60,003 bases of DNA from Bacillota bacterium. Its GTDB lineage: Bacteria; Bacillota; Bacilli; ZCTH02-B2. Under the pieces are notes generated by a model that made no database searches, had not been told where the DNA came from, and saw only the letters and a program-made list of their open reading frames with translations. The position numbers and the translations under genes were made by a program. The DNA is taken from positions 1-60,003 of the forward strand of contig PKQY01000007.1 of NCBI GenBank assembly GCA_017577895.1, written 5' to 3'. Position 1 is the first letter of the stretch. Each line of letters starts with the position of its first letter. Below are positions 50,761-59,373 of this stretch, in pieces.

Positions 50761-52289
50761 TGCTGTGGCCGAGCGTGTTGATGTTGTCGCCGTTGGCGGG
50801 CATCCTCGTCCTCGCCCTGCTGCCGAAAACCCAACACCGGGCCCTGCGGTGGACCGGTTTTGCGGCCACGCTGTTGCCGCTGGCCGTGGCCTTGGGGATG
50901 GCGAGCCGTTTTGACGCCGAGGCCCAAGCGATGCAATTTGCCGGCTCGGCGCCGTGGTTTACGATTCCGTTGCCCGGCATGATGGGCGGCGACGGCTTCG
51001 TCTTCCGGTACACGGTCGGCGTGGACGGGCTGTCCATGGCGCTCATTCTCCTGACCGTCATCCTCTGCAGCGTGGTGGCGCTGGGCGCCATTCACCTGAC
51101 GGAGCGGGTCAAAGGTTTCCTGCTGCTGTTGCTGCTGTTGGAGACGGCCCTTTTGGGCACCTTCGTCTCGTTGAATCTGCTGCAGTTTTTCCTGTTCTTT
51201 GAGCTCGTCATCGTCGCCATGTACTTCCTCATCAGCCAGTTCGGGTTTGTGGAACGGGAGCGGGCCGGGCTCGTCTTCCTGCTCTACAACGGCATCGGCT
51301 CCTTGGTGCTGCTCTTGGCGCTGTTGACGATGATGGCCGTCACCGGCACCTTGGACTGGCACGAACTGCAAGAGCAGTTGCATCGCTGGGCGGCGGGTGG
51401 GGACTTTGCCGCCATGACCGGCCTCAGCGAGTCGTTCCGCTGGGGGCTGCTTTTGGCGGTGCTGGCGGCCTTTGTCATCAAACTGCCGGTGGTGCCGCTG
51501 CATTCGTGGATGATTCGGGTGAACCGGCAGGCCCATCCGCTGGTGGTCATGCTGGAGTCGGGGTTGGTGCTGAAATTGGGCGGCTACGGGATGCTCCGGC
51601 TCGGGTTTGGGTTGTTTCCCGACCTGATGATGCAACTGGGGACGGTGCTGGCAGTCCTGGGCCTCGTCAACTTGTTCTACGGGGGTTTTGCGGCCCTGGT
51701 GCAGCAAGACTTGCGCTCGGTCTTGGCCTACGCGAGCGTCAGCCACATGGGCATCGTACTGCTGGGGATGGCGGCCATGAATGCCAGCGGCCTGCAAGGG
51801 GTCATCTTCCAGATGGTGTCCCACGGGCTCTTGTCGCCGCTGTTGTTCTACATCTTGCTCGTCATCCTCGTGCGCACCGGCACGGACCGCCTGAGCGACT
51901 TGAGCGGCCTCATTCGGGTGATGCCGGTGTTGTCGGGCCTGTTTTTGGCGGGAGCCATGGGCTACTTGGGCCTGCCGCTCATGTCCGGGTTCGTCAGCGA
52001 GTTTCTCGCCTTCCACGGCCTGTTCCAACGCCTCCCGGGCTTTGCTGCCGTCGGCGTCCTGGGGATGGTGCTGACGGCTGCCTACATGTTGCGGGCCATG
52101 CAGGGAATGACGTTCGGCCCGACCGTGCCGCAGCTGGAAACCGGCGATATGCGGGACGTGCGGGCGGCGGAATCGGTGCCGGCCATGACGCTGTTGGCGC
52201 TGGTGTTCGTCATCGGCATCGTGCCCTCGCTCCTTGGCGATCCGCTTCAAAGCACGCTGCAGACCATTTTGCTGAGGTTGGGGGGATAG
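50760..52289 (+). CDS. nuoM: NADH-quinone oxidoreductase subunit M
   Basis: 509 residues; second antiporter-like subunit, with FFELVIVAMYFLI, FVIKLPVVPLHSWMIRVNRQAHPLVVML and the RSVLAYASVSHMG helix. Its ATG overlaps the nuoL stop by one base; GTG 50757 is an alternative. Confidence 0.95.
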   Translation: MLWPSVLMLSPLAGILVLALLPKTQHRALRWTGFAATLLPLAVALGMASRFDAEAQAMQFAGSAPWFTIPLPGMMGGDGFVFRYTVGVDGLSMALILLTVILCSVVALGAIHLTERVKGFLLLLLLLETALLGTFVSLNLLQFFLFFELVIVAMYFLISQFGFVERERAGLVFLLYNGIGSLVLLLALLTMMAVTGTLDWHELQEQLHRWAAGGDFAAMTGLSESFRWGLLLAVLAAFVIKLPVVPLHSWMIRVNRQAHPLVVMLESGLVLKLGGYGMLRLGFGLFPDLMMQLGTVLAVLGLVNLFYGGFAALVQQDLRSVLAYASVSHMGIVLLGMAAMNASGLQGVIFQMVSHGLLSPLLFYILLVILVRTGTDRLSDLSGLIRVMPVLSGLFLAGAMGYLGLPLMSGFVSEFLAFHGLFQRLPGFAAVGVLGMVLTAAYMLRAMQGMTFGPTVPQLETGDMRDVRAAESVPAMTLLALVFVIGIVPSLLGDPLQSTLQTILLRLGG

Positions 52290-52292
52290 GGC

Positions 52293-53909
52293 ATGGTGAA
52301 CGAAGCACAGGTGGAAACGACGCTGCACCCGGTCCTGGAATACGACTGGTCGCTCATGGCACCGGAATGGGCCGTCCTCGTCACCGCCATCCTCATCGCC
52401 GTCGTGGATTTGTTCCTCGGAAAACACAACAACCGCCGCTGGTTGGGCGCCTTGGCCGTCTTGGGCGTGCTGATCGCCATCGGCTTGACGCTCGGCCAAC
52501 TGGGCAGCGAACCGCGGGAAATCTTGGGCGAACAATACCGGGCCGACGCCTTCGCCCTCGGGTTCAAGCTGCTCATCCTCGCAGCGGCCGTCTTTTCGCT
52601 GGTGCAGGTGGTGTACAGCCGTCCGCCCTTGGGTGAACCGGTGCGGGGCGAGCATTTGGCCGTGATGCTGGCGGCGGCGCTCGGGGCCATGATCATGGTC
52701 TCCTCGGCGGACCTCATTCCTCTCTATGTGGGGCTGGAGACCATGAGCATCGCCTCGTACGTCATGGCGGGCCTGCACAAGCGGCACTGGCGTTCCAACG
52801 AGGCGGCCTTCAAATACATCGTCTACGGCGCGGCGGCTTCCGCCACGCTGCTGTATGGGTTTTCCTTCATTTACGGCCTGACCGGCTCGACCCGGCTGTT
52901 CGTCATCGGCGAGCGGCTGCCGGAACTGTGGTCGTCGGATTACGGCTTCGTCCTGATGGTCGGCTTCGTCCTCATGCTGGTGGGCTTCGGGTATAAAATC
53001 TCGGCCGTGCCGTTCCACACGTGGGCGCCGGACGTGTACGAAGGAGCTCCGATTCCCACCGTCTCCTTCTTGTCGGTGGTCTCCAAAGCGGCCGGTTTCG
53101 CCATGATGGTGCGGGTGTTTTTCCTCATTTTCTACGGCGACTTGTGGTCGTCCAAACTGCCGGCCGTCGGCTGGCTGCTGGCGATCCTGTCTGCCGCCAG
53201 CATGATCCTCGGCACCACCGCCGCTTTGAGTCAGGTGAACGTCAAACGCCTGCTGGCGTATTCCAGCATCGCCCAGGCGGGGTACTTGCTGGTGCCCTTT
53301 GCGGTCATGAGCACGATGATGTTTGACCAGATGTTGTTCTTCCTGCTGGCCTACTTGCTCATGAACATGGGGCTCTTTACGGTGCTTCTGGTGGTCGTCC
53401 GCAACGGGCAGGCGGCCGTGGCGAGCGCTGCGGCGGAAACGGCCGCGGCCGGCACGGCGGGCGCGATGACGGCGCCGGCTGATGGGGCGGCGGCCGAAGG
53501 CGATTTGCGCCTCTTTGCCGGATTGTACCGGCGGTCGCCGTGGCTGGCGCTGGCCACGACCATCTTTTTGCTCTCCTTGGCCGGGTTTCCGTTTACGGCC
53601 GGCTTTTTCGGCAAACTGTACATCTTGCTCGGCACCGTGGCCATGGGCAACTGGTGGTTGCCGGCGGTCATGATCGTGACGACGGTCGTGTCATACGCCT
53701 TCTACTTCAAAATCGTGCGGCAAATGTACTTGCGTCCGGCCGCCGACACGGCGCCGCTGCGGGTGCCGCCGGCCTTGGGCGTGCTCATCGCCGCGGCGGC
53801 CGCGGCGACGCTCGTCTTCGGGATTTTCCCCGGCTTGGCCTTTGACTGGATGCATCAGTATTTGCCCATGTTGCAGCAGTTTTTCACACCGGGCACGCCG
53901 GCGTTATGA
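52293..53909 (+). CDS. nuoN: NADH-quinone oxidoreductase subunit N
   Basis: 538 residues; third antiporter-like subunit (LETMSIASYVMAGLHKRHWRSNEAAFKYIVYGA, KISAVPFHTWAPDVYEGAPIP, RLLAYSSIAQAGYL). A loop near residues 370-405 carries an alanine-rich insert (SAAAETAAAGTAGAMTAP). Last gene of the operon, three bases after nuoM. Confidence 0.95.
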   Translation: MVNEAQVETTLHPVLEYDWSLMAPEWAVLVTAILIAVVDLFLGKHNNRRWLGALAVLGVLIAIGLTLGQLGSEPREILGEQYRADAFALGFKLLILAAAVFSLVQVVYSRPPLGEPVRGEHLAVMLAAALGAMIMVSSADLIPLYVGLETMSIASYVMAGLHKRHWRSNEAAFKYIVYGAAASATLLYGFSFIYGLTGSTRLFVIGERLPELWSSDYGFVLMVGFVLMLVGFGYKISAVPFHTWAPDVYEGAPIPTVSFLSVVSKAAGFAMMVRVFFLIFYGDLWSSKLPAVGWLLAILSAASMILGTTAALSQVNVKRLLAYSSIAQAGYLLVPFAVMSTMMFDQMLFFLLAYLLMNMGLFTVLLVVVRNGQAAVASAAAETAAAGTAGAMTAPADGAAAEGDLRLFAGLYRRSPWLALATTIFLLSLAGFPFTAGFFGKLYILLGTVAMGNWWLPAVMIVTTVVSYAFYFKIVRQMYLRPAADTAPLRVPPALGVLIAAAAAATLVFGIFPGLAFDWMHQYLPMLQQFFTPGTPAL

Positions 53910-53928
53910 CGGAATCGGATTGGAAAAT

Positions 53929-53954
53929 TCCGGGAGGTCTTCCCGGATTTTTTT
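53929..53954 (+). terminator. intrinsic terminator of the nuo operon
   Basis: TCCGGGA (53929-53935), GGTCT loop, TCCCGGA (53941-53947), then T7, 20 bases after nuoN. Confidence 0.88.
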
Positions 53955-53967
53955 GTACCGCCTGAAA

Positions 53968-53995
53968 TTGGCAAACGTCATCGATTTGTTATAAC
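53968..53995 (+). promoter_or_regulatory. sigma-A promoter of ywzB
   Basis: TTGGCA (53968-53973), 16 bases, TATAAC (53990-53995). A second TATAAT at 54037-54042 with TTGGCG 15 bases upstream is an alternative start. Confidence 0.55.
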
Positions 53996-54068
53996 GTGGC
54001 ATGGGCCCGACACTTTTGGCGGCGCATTTCGTCGCGTATAATAAGAACGAGAGGAAGGAGGAAGCGGG

Positions 54069-54299
54069 GTGAATGCCATGGCCTGGACCGGGGTCATCAG
54101 CATGACGCTGTCGCTGGTCGGGGTGTTGCTGGCGTGGACGGCGTTGCAGTCCGTCCGCTGGGACGTGTTTGTCAAGAACACGAAAGCCCCCTCGTTCCAA
54201 TTGTTGCTCGTGTTGCTCTCCCTCGTCCTCGGCCATGGATTTGCCCGCTTCGTCATGGATTACGTCCAATGGTCTTCCCTGCTCCGGTATTTTTTTTGA
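54069..54299 (+). CDS. ywzB: YwzB-family small membrane protein (DUF1146)
   Basis: 76 residues with two membrane helices (about 6-27 and 44-62) and a conserved WTALQSVRWDVFVK linker; the DUF1146 family has no assigned function. B. subtilis has ywzB between the atp genes and murAA. GTG 54069 lies six bases after AAGGAGG; ATG 54078 would be too far. Confidence 0.85.
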   Translation: MNAMAWTGVISMTLSLVGVLLAWTALQSVRWDVFVKNTKAPSFQLLLVLLSLVLGHGFARFVMDYVQWSSLLRYFF

Positions 54300-54402
54300 C
54301 CGGCTGAACATACGAACATGACCGGGGAAAATCCCATACATACGCATCGGAATTGGCAAGATGATCCGGGGGGACGGATTACGAGAACGTGGAGGGAATA
54401 AG

Positions 54403-55752
54403 GTGGAAAAAATCGTCGTGCGTGGAGGCCGAACGTTACACGGCACAGTAAAAGTCCAAGGCGCCAAAAATGCCGTCCTGCCCATTTTGGCCGCCGCATT
54501 GCTGGCGCAGGAAGGAACCAGCACCATTCAGGATGTCCCGCAACTGGATGATGTCCACACCATGTGTGACGTATTGCGTGCGTTGGGAGCCCAAACCCGT
54601 TTTAGCCCTTCCGGGCTCGTGGTGGACGCGCGTGACATCAGCTGCAGCGAAGCGCCGTATGAGCTGGTGCGGAAAATGCGGGCGTCCTTTTTGGTCATGG
54701 GGCCGCTTTTGGCGCGCCTCGGCGAGGCCCGCGTCTCGCTTCCCGGCGGTTGTGCCATCGGCACCCGTCCCATCGACCAGCACTTAAAAGGATTTGAAGC
54801 ATTGGGCGCCCAAGTGACCTTGGAAAACGGGTCCGTTTATGCGGTGGCCCCGCACGGGTTGACCGGCACGACCATTTATTTGGACGTGGCCAGCGTCGGG
54901 GCCACGGAAAACATCATGATGGCCGCAGTGCTGGCCAAAGGGACGACGATCATCGAAAACGCCGCCCAAGAACCGGAGATCGTCGACCTGGCCAACTTCC
55001 TTAACGCCATGGGAGCCAAGGTGCGGGGGGCCGGGACCGGGACCATCCGCATTGACGGCGTGCCCGGCCTGCGGGGGACGACCCATACGGTGATCCCCGA
55101 TCGGATTGAAGCGGGGACGTTTATGGTGGCCGCCGCGATGACCGGCGGGGACGTTTTCGTCGACGGCGCCATCGCCGAACACTTGAAGCCGGTCATCGCC
55201 AAGCTGAAGGAAATGGGCGTCCTTTGCCTGAAAGAAGAACAGGGCATCCGGGTCCAGGCCCCGGAGCGGTTGCGCAATGTTTCCTTGAAAACGTTGCCGT
55301 ATCCCGGCTTTCCCACCGACATGCAACCGCAAATGATGGCCCTCATGCTCGTGGCAGAAGGGACCGGCATCGTCACCGAGACGGTGTTTGAAAATCGGTT
55401 CATGCACGTTCAGGAATTCATTCGGATGAACGGCGACATTAAAATCGAGGGGCGCACCGCCATCATCGAAGGGCCTTGCCGCCTCAGAGGAGCCCACGTC
55501 ACCGGCAGCGACTTGCGGGCGACGGCCGCCCTGGTGTTGGCCGGCCTGGCCGCCGAAGGCACCACCCACGTGTACGGGCTGCATCATCTCGATCGGGGAT
55601 ATCTCGACTTCGTCGGCAAACTGAAAGCGCTGGGGGCCGACATCGAACGGGTGGTTGAAGAAGAACCGGAACCGCCCCGCAACCTCGTGCCTTTTCCGGC
55701 GGATCGTCTTGACGATGTCTCCCGCCGTTCCTCGGTGGCGGGGTTGCGGTAA
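54403..55752 (+). CDS. murA: UDP-N-acetylglucosamine 1-carboxyvinyltransferase
   Basis: First committed step of peptidoglycan synthesis (enolpyruvyl transfer from PEP). 449 residues. The catalytic Lys is in VQGAKNAVLP and the PEP- and fosfomycin-reactive Cys in PGGCAIGTRPIDQH, so the enzyme should be fosfomycin-sensitive. The C-terminus is extended by about 25 residues (EEPEPPRNLVPFPADRLDDVS). GGAGGG is six bases before GTG 54403. This matches murAA by position; the second copy (murAB), normally next to glpX, is not there. Confidence 0.96.
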   Translation: MEKIVVRGGRTLHGTVKVQGAKNAVLPILAAALLAQEGTSTIQDVPQLDDVHTMCDVLRALGAQTRFSPSGLVVDARDISCSEAPYELVRKMRASFLVMGPLLARLGEARVSLPGGCAIGTRPIDQHLKGFEALGAQVTLENGSVYAVAPHGLTGTTIYLDVASVGATENIMMAAVLAKGTTIIENAAQEPEIVDLANFLNAMGAKVRGAGTGTIRIDGVPGLRGTTHTVIPDRIEAGTFMVAAAMTGGDVFVDGAIAEHLKPVIAKLKEMGVLCLKEEQGIRVQAPERLRNVSLKTLPYPGFPTDMQPQMMALMLVAEGTGIVTETVFENRFMHVQEFIRMNGDIKIEGRTAIIEGPCRLRGAHVTGSDLRATAALVLAGLAAEGTTHVYGLHHLDRGYLDFVGKLKALGADIERVVEEEPEPPRNLVPFPADRLDDVSRRSSVAGLR

Positions 55753-55762
55753 GCCTGGCAAG

Positions 55763-55806
55763 AAACGATGGATTGGAACCGTGTTGGTTCTGATCCATCG
55801 TTTTTC
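55763..55806 (+). terminator. intrinsic terminator of murA
   Basis: AAACGATGGAT (55763-55773) pairs with ATCCATCGTTT (55793-55803), with an inner GGAACC/GGTTC stem, followed by more T. Confidence 0.85.
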
Positions 55807-55823
55807 TTTTCTAGTTGCTTTTC

Positions 55824-55852
55824 TGGCCACATATTGTAATTTTTTGTATAAT
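55824..55852 (+). promoter_or_regulatory. promoter of the methyl-accepting protein gene
   Basis: TATAAT (55847-55852) with TGGCCA (55824-55829) 17 bases upstream. The -35 is weak; no sigma-D motif is seen. Confidence 0.5.
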
Positions 55853-55915
55853 ATTCCTATCCTTAACATTGCCTGAAGGAAAAATTTACCGGTTGGGGAG
55901 AAGGGAGAGGCTGGC

Positions 55916-56725
55916 ATGAACGCATTGGAGCGCATCATCAGCATGATGCCGTATTTGGAAGAGCTGTTGCGGGACGAAGATGTCATGTTGGGCGTGTCCG
56001 ATACGGAAAAAATTATCCATTACGTGCCCGGCAAAACCCTCGACGCGGCCAAAGCCGGCGACCCGCTCGTCCCCGGGGACGGGATGTACGAAGCTGTGAC
56101 CAGAAAGCAAGTCATCCGCACCTATGTCCCCCGGGAAGTGAAAGGCGTGCCGTTCCGCTCGGTCGTCATGCCCATCAAAGGGGACGATGGTGAAGTCATC
56201 GGGTCCATTGGGGTCGGCTGGTCCTTGGACAAACAGGAAAAAATCATCGATGCGGCCAACCACTTGTCGGCGTCGTTGGAGCAAATTTCTGCTTCCATCG
56301 GCGACGTGACGGAACGGGCCCAAGCGTTGGCCTCCATTCAAGAGTCCATCGTCGAACTGATGGCCGCCATGCGGCAAAACGCCGAAAAGACCGCCGAGAT
56401 CAGCCGGCTCATCAACGACATTTCCAACCAGTCTCACATGTTGGGGTTAAACGCCTCCATTGAAGCGGCACGGGCCGGGGAACAAGGCCGCGGCTTCGCG
56501 GTGGTGGCCAGCGAAATCCGCAAACTGGCGCAAAACAGCCGGGACGGCGTGAAGATCATCGAAGCCAGCATGAAAGAACTGATGCAATCCATCGAGGTCA
56601 TTTACGAGAAAATGAACGAAATTTCCGAGATGGTCAATGGCCAGGCGGCGGCGACCGAACAAATTACCGCCAGCATTCAAGAACTGACGGTGCTGGCGGA
56701 GACATTGCTGAACACGGCGAAGTAA
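55916..56725 (+). CDS. Small soluble methyl-accepting chemotaxis-type protein
   Basis: 269 residues without a membrane segment or signal peptide. The N-terminal half (about 1-105) looks like a small sensory domain (VMLGVSDTEKIIHYVPGKTL, VPFRSVVMPIKGDDGEVIGSIGVGWS). The C-terminal half is a short MCP signalling hairpin whose tip, LGLNASIEAARAGEQGRGFAVVASEIRKLA, is highly conserved, so it should bind CheA/CheW. GAAGGGAGAGG precedes the ATG. It is monocistronic between terminators. It resembles the B. subtilis YfmS type of soluble receptor. Confidence 0.9.
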   Translation: MNALERIISMMPYLEELLRDEDVMLGVSDTEKIIHYVPGKTLDAAKAGDPLVPGDGMYEAVTRKQVIRTYVPREVKGVPFRSVVMPIKGDDGEVIGSIGVGWSLDKQEKIIDAANHLSASLEQISASIGDVTERAQALASIQESIVELMAAMRQNAEKTAEISRLINDISNQSHMLGLNASIEAARAGEQGRGFAVVASEIRKLAQNSRDGVKIIEASMKELMQSIEVIYEKMNEISEMVNGQAAATEQITASIQELTVLAETLLNTAK

Positions 56726-56754
56726 GCGTTGATTTTCCCTGCATGGACGGTGTT

Positions 56755-56790
56755 CCCCGTCGGAGATCGATCCGGCGGGGCATTTTTTTT
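56755..56790 (+). terminator. intrinsic terminator of the methyl-accepting protein gene
   Basis: CCCCGTCGGA (56755-56764), GATCGA loop, TCCGGCGGGG (56771-56780), one G-U pair, then CATTTTTTTT. Confidence 0.88.
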
Positions 56791-56808
56791 GTCTTAGCCG
56801 CATAGGAT
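56780..56808 (+). promoter_or_regulatory. possible sigma-E promoter of spoIID
   Basis: GCATTTT (56780-56786), 14 bases, CATAGGAT (56801-56808), against sigma-E KMATATT / CATACAMT (6 of 7 and 6 of 8). It overlaps the preceding terminator. Confidence 0.45.
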
Positions 56809-56855
56809 GGGAGCGTTAAGACGAGCTGACTACGCACCAAAGGAGGAAGAAACCG

Positions 56856-57878
56856 TTGCGGCGCAAATGGATGCTCCTCGTTGCAGGACTGGTCTTTTCC
56901 ATTCTCGTCTTGCCGACGCTGGTCGTGTGGGGATTCGGCCATGAGGAATCCCGCCAGGAAATTCTCCGGCGGCAAGAGGCGATTCACCTGGAGCCGGAGC
57001 CGGCAGAGCCGGTGGTGGCGGTTTATTTGAGCGAAGAAAAACGCATCGTGCACGTGCCGCTGGAGCGGTACGTCCGGGGCGTGGTGGCGGCGGAAATGCC
57101 GGTGGAGTTTGCCCTGGAAGCGCTCAAAGCCCAGGCTATCGCCTCCCGCACGTACATCGTGCAGCGGATGATTCAAGGGGATTTTTCCGACGTGCCGGAA
57201 GGGGCCATGGTCACCGACACGCCCCAGCATCAGGCCTATTTGACCGAGGCGGCCCTGAAGGCCCGCTGGGGGCTGGCGTACGAAAAGAACATGGAAAAAC
57301 TGACGAAAGCCGTGGCTCAGACCCGCGGCCAAGTGCTCACCTACGGCGGCAAACCGATTTACGCGGCCTTTTTTTCCACCAGCAACGGGTATACGGAAAA
57401 CGCCGAGGAGTATTGGCAAGGCGGCGGCCTGCCGTATTTGAAAAGCGTGCCGTCGCCCTGGGACGCCCATTCGCCGAAATTCCGCGCGCAGGTGGAAGTG
57501 CCGGTGGACGAATTTCTCGCCAAGTTGTCCCTGGACCCGTCGGTCACGGCGACGGCCGACGGGAAGCCGTGGATTGAAGTGGTGGCCAAAACGGCCGGCC
57601 ACCGGGTCAAAGAAGTGCGGGTGGGCGATGAGCGGCTGAGCGGCCGCCAAGTGCGGGAAGCGCTGGGGCTCAACTCCACCGATTTCACCGTGGAAGTCAA
57701 AGGCGACGTGTTGGTGTTTACGACGACCGGTTACGGCCACGGCGTCGGCATGAGCCAGTATGGGGCTGACGGCCTGGCCAAAGAAGGGAAGACGGCCGTC
57801 GAAATTTTGCAGCATTACTACCGCGGCGTGGAGTTGGCCGACTACCGACAATGGATCAAAAAGACGGACAAAACGTGA
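56856..57878 (+). CDS. spoIID: Stage II sporulation protein D, lytic transglycosylase
   Basis: 340 residues with an N-terminal membrane anchor (about 5-27) and the SpoIID domain. It cleaves peptidoglycan during engulfment with SpoIIP and SpoIIM. The catalytic glutamate is in RGVVAAEMPVEF, the family motif KAQAIASRTY follows, and the C-terminus has YGHGVGMSQYGADGLA. The start is TTG 56856 after AAAGGAGGAAG. It is followed after 81 bases by spoIIQ, which has its own forespore promoter. Confidence 0.95.
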   Translation: MRRKWMLLVAGLVFSILVLPTLVVWGFGHEESRQEILRRQEAIHLEPEPAEPVVAVYLSEEKRIVHVPLERYVRGVVAAEMPVEFALEALKAQAIASRTYIVQRMIQGDFSDVPEGAMVTDTPQHQAYLTEAALKARWGLAYEKNMEKLTKAVAQTRGQVLTYGGKPIYAAFFSTSNGYTENAEEYWQGGGLPYLKSVPSPWDAHSPKFRAQVEVPVDEFLAKLSLDPSVTATADGKPWIEVVAKTAGHRVKEVRVGDERLSGRQVREALGLNSTDFTVEVKGDVLVFTTTGYGHGVGMSQYGADGLAKEGKTAVEILQHYYRGVELADYRQWIKKTDKT

Positions 57879-57908
57879 GGCAAAACGGAAACAAATGGCA
57901 TCCCTCAG

Positions 57909-57938
57909 GTTTAGAATTGTCTAAAACGGTCCACACTG
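57909..57938 (+). promoter_or_regulatory. sigma-F promoter of spoIIQ
   Basis: GTTTA (57909-57913), 15 bases, GTCCACACTG (57929-57938), close to GYWTA-N15-16-GGNNAWAHTR and very like the spoIIR promoter in this window. A perfect palindrome TTTAGA-ATTG-TCTAAA (57910-57925) overlaps the -35. Confidence 0.7.
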
Positions 57939-57959
57939 GATCCTGAGGTGATGCAAAAG

Positions 57960-58844
57960 ATGGATCAAAAAGAACAAGAAAAACAGTCAAAACAATCGGA
58001 ACAAGTCCAACAGGAAAAAGCGAAAGACGACAACGTCCACGTGATGGCGAAAGCGGCATCGGAAGAGACCGGGCGAAACCGGCTCGGACGGTGGAAAATG
58101 TGGTTCCGCAAACGTTGGGTTCCGCCGGTCGTCTACCTGGCCGTGGCCGCCATCATCTTTACCATCATGTGGCAACTTCAGGACCGAAACGATTACTCCC
58201 TGACGCCCGATGAACTGGGCATTTCGGTCCAGGAAGAAGCGGGTTTGACGCAGGAAGAAGCGGAAACGGTGCCGGTCACCGGCCAGGAGGAGACGATGAT
58301 CGAGCCGTATCGGGCCGATGATGCGGTCATCGTGCGCCACTACTTCGACGAAACGGCCAGCGATGAAGAAAACGCCAAGGCCATGGTCCGCTACGGCGAC
58401 AGCTACAGCGCCCATACCGGCATCGATTTTGCGCTGGAAAACGGCGAGCCGTTTGAAGTGGTGGCGGCCTTGAGCGGCACGGTCCGCCGCGTCGAACAAG
58501 ACCCGCTGGTGGGCCGCTTGGTGGAACTGTCCCATGACAACGGCCTGGAGACGGTGTATCAGAGCTTGGCGGAGGTGTACGTGGAAGAAGGGGACACCGT
58601 CACCCAGGGGACGGTCTTAGGCATTGCCGGCCGCAACGAATATGAACAGGACCTCGGCAACCACGTCCACTTTGAAGTGCGGAAAGACGGCGAGACCGTC
58701 TCGCCCCTCGAGTATCTCCAGACCGTTGCGCCGGAACGCGAATCGTCCGTGAATGATTCGGCGTCGTCGGTCCGGGAAGACGTCCACGGCACCTCCGACA
58801 GCCAGTCCGAGTCCTCGGACACCGGCGAGACGGACCGCCAATAA
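57960..58844 (+). CDS. spoIIQ: Stage II sporulation protein Q, M23 (LytM) family
   Basis: 294 residues: a Gln/Lys-rich cytoplasmic N-terminus (1-55), one membrane helix (about 60-77) and a LytM domain (about 120-255). It joins SpoIIIAH to hold the two membranes together during engulfment. The zinc ligands of M23 peptidases appear complete: HTGID (His and Asp) and HVHFEV (two His). From memory, B. subtilis SpoIIQ has lost a ligand. The last 50 residues are a Ser/Asp-rich tail. ATG 57960 lies 10 bases after GAGGTG; GTG 57948 is inside that site. Confidence 0.92.
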   Translation: MDQKEQEKQSKQSEQVQQEKAKDDNVHVMAKAASEETGRNRLGRWKMWFRKRWVPPVVYLAVAAIIFTIMWQLQDRNDYSLTPDELGISVQEEAGLTQEEAETVPVTGQEETMIEPYRADDAVIVRHYFDETASDEENAKAMVRYGDSYSAHTGIDFALENGEPFEVVAALSGTVRRVEQDPLVGRLVELSHDNGLETVYQSLAEVYVEEGDTVTQGTVLGIAGRNEYEQDLGNHVHFEVRKDGETVSPLEYLQTVAPERESSVNDSASSVREDVHGTSDSQSESSDTGETDRQ

Positions 58845-58918
58845 CGAGCCGCAAAGAATCACGAGCCGCACAACCCGATAGCCGACACATCACGGTCAGC
58901 CATGAGACCGTCTCCCCG

Positions 58919-58952
58919 GCCCCCGCATCGATCTGCGGGGGCTTTGTTTTTT
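58919..58952 (+). terminator. intrinsic terminator of spoIIQ
   Basis: GCCCCCGCA (58919-58927), 6-base loop, TGCGGGGGC (58934-58942), then TTTGTTTTTT. Confidence 0.88.
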
Positions 58953-58986
58953 GCAAGAAACGGGGCTTGTCAGGCTTGGAATCATA

Positions 58987-59014
58987 GAATATATGCAGCA
59001 CCCCCTCATATAAT
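58987..59014 (+). promoter_or_regulatory. sigma-E promoter of spoIIID
   Basis: GAATATA (58987-58993), 13 bases, CATATAAT (59007-59014), matching the mother-cell sigma-E consensus KMATATT / CATACAMT at 6 of 7 and 7 of 8 positions. spoIIID is a known sigma-E gene. Confidence 0.75.
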
Positions 59015-59049
59015 GTACCAGACATTGCGAAAGCAGGGAGGCGAGGGGT

Positions 59050-59373
59050 GTGCATGATTACATTAAGGAACGGGCCGTCAACATTGCGCGGTACATCACC
59101 GAGACCCGGAACACCGTGCGCATGACCGCCAAAGCCTTCGGCGTATCCAAGAGCACGGTGCACAAAGACATTACGGAACGGTTGCCCGAAATCAACCCGC
59201 AGCTGTACGAAGAAGTGAAAAAAATTTTGGAACACCATAAATCGGTCCGGCATTTGCGCGGCGGAGAGGCGACGAAGATCAAATACAAAAAGAAAAAGTC
59301 GTCCGAGCTGTATATGGAAGACGCATCGCGGCCCCTTGTCGCAACCCGTAAAAGCGGGCAACGGAAATATTGA
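59050..59373 (+). CDS. spoIIID: Sporulation transcription factor SpoIIID
   Basis: 107-residue DNA-binding protein that switches many mother-cell sigma-E genes on or off. The helix-turn-helix is around residues 20-45 (TVRMTAKAFGVSKSTVHKDITERL), followed by a basic region (HLRGGEATKIKYKKKK). It is slightly longer than the 93-residue B. subtilis protein owing to its C-terminal tail. GTG 59050 follows GGGAGG and GAGGGG. In B. subtilis mbl comes next; here it does not. Confidence 0.95.
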   Translation: MHDYIKERAVNIARYITETRNTVRMTAKAFGVSKSTVHKDITERLPEINPQLYEEVKKILEHHKSVRHLRGGEATKIKYKKKKSSELYMEDASRPLVATRKSGQRKY

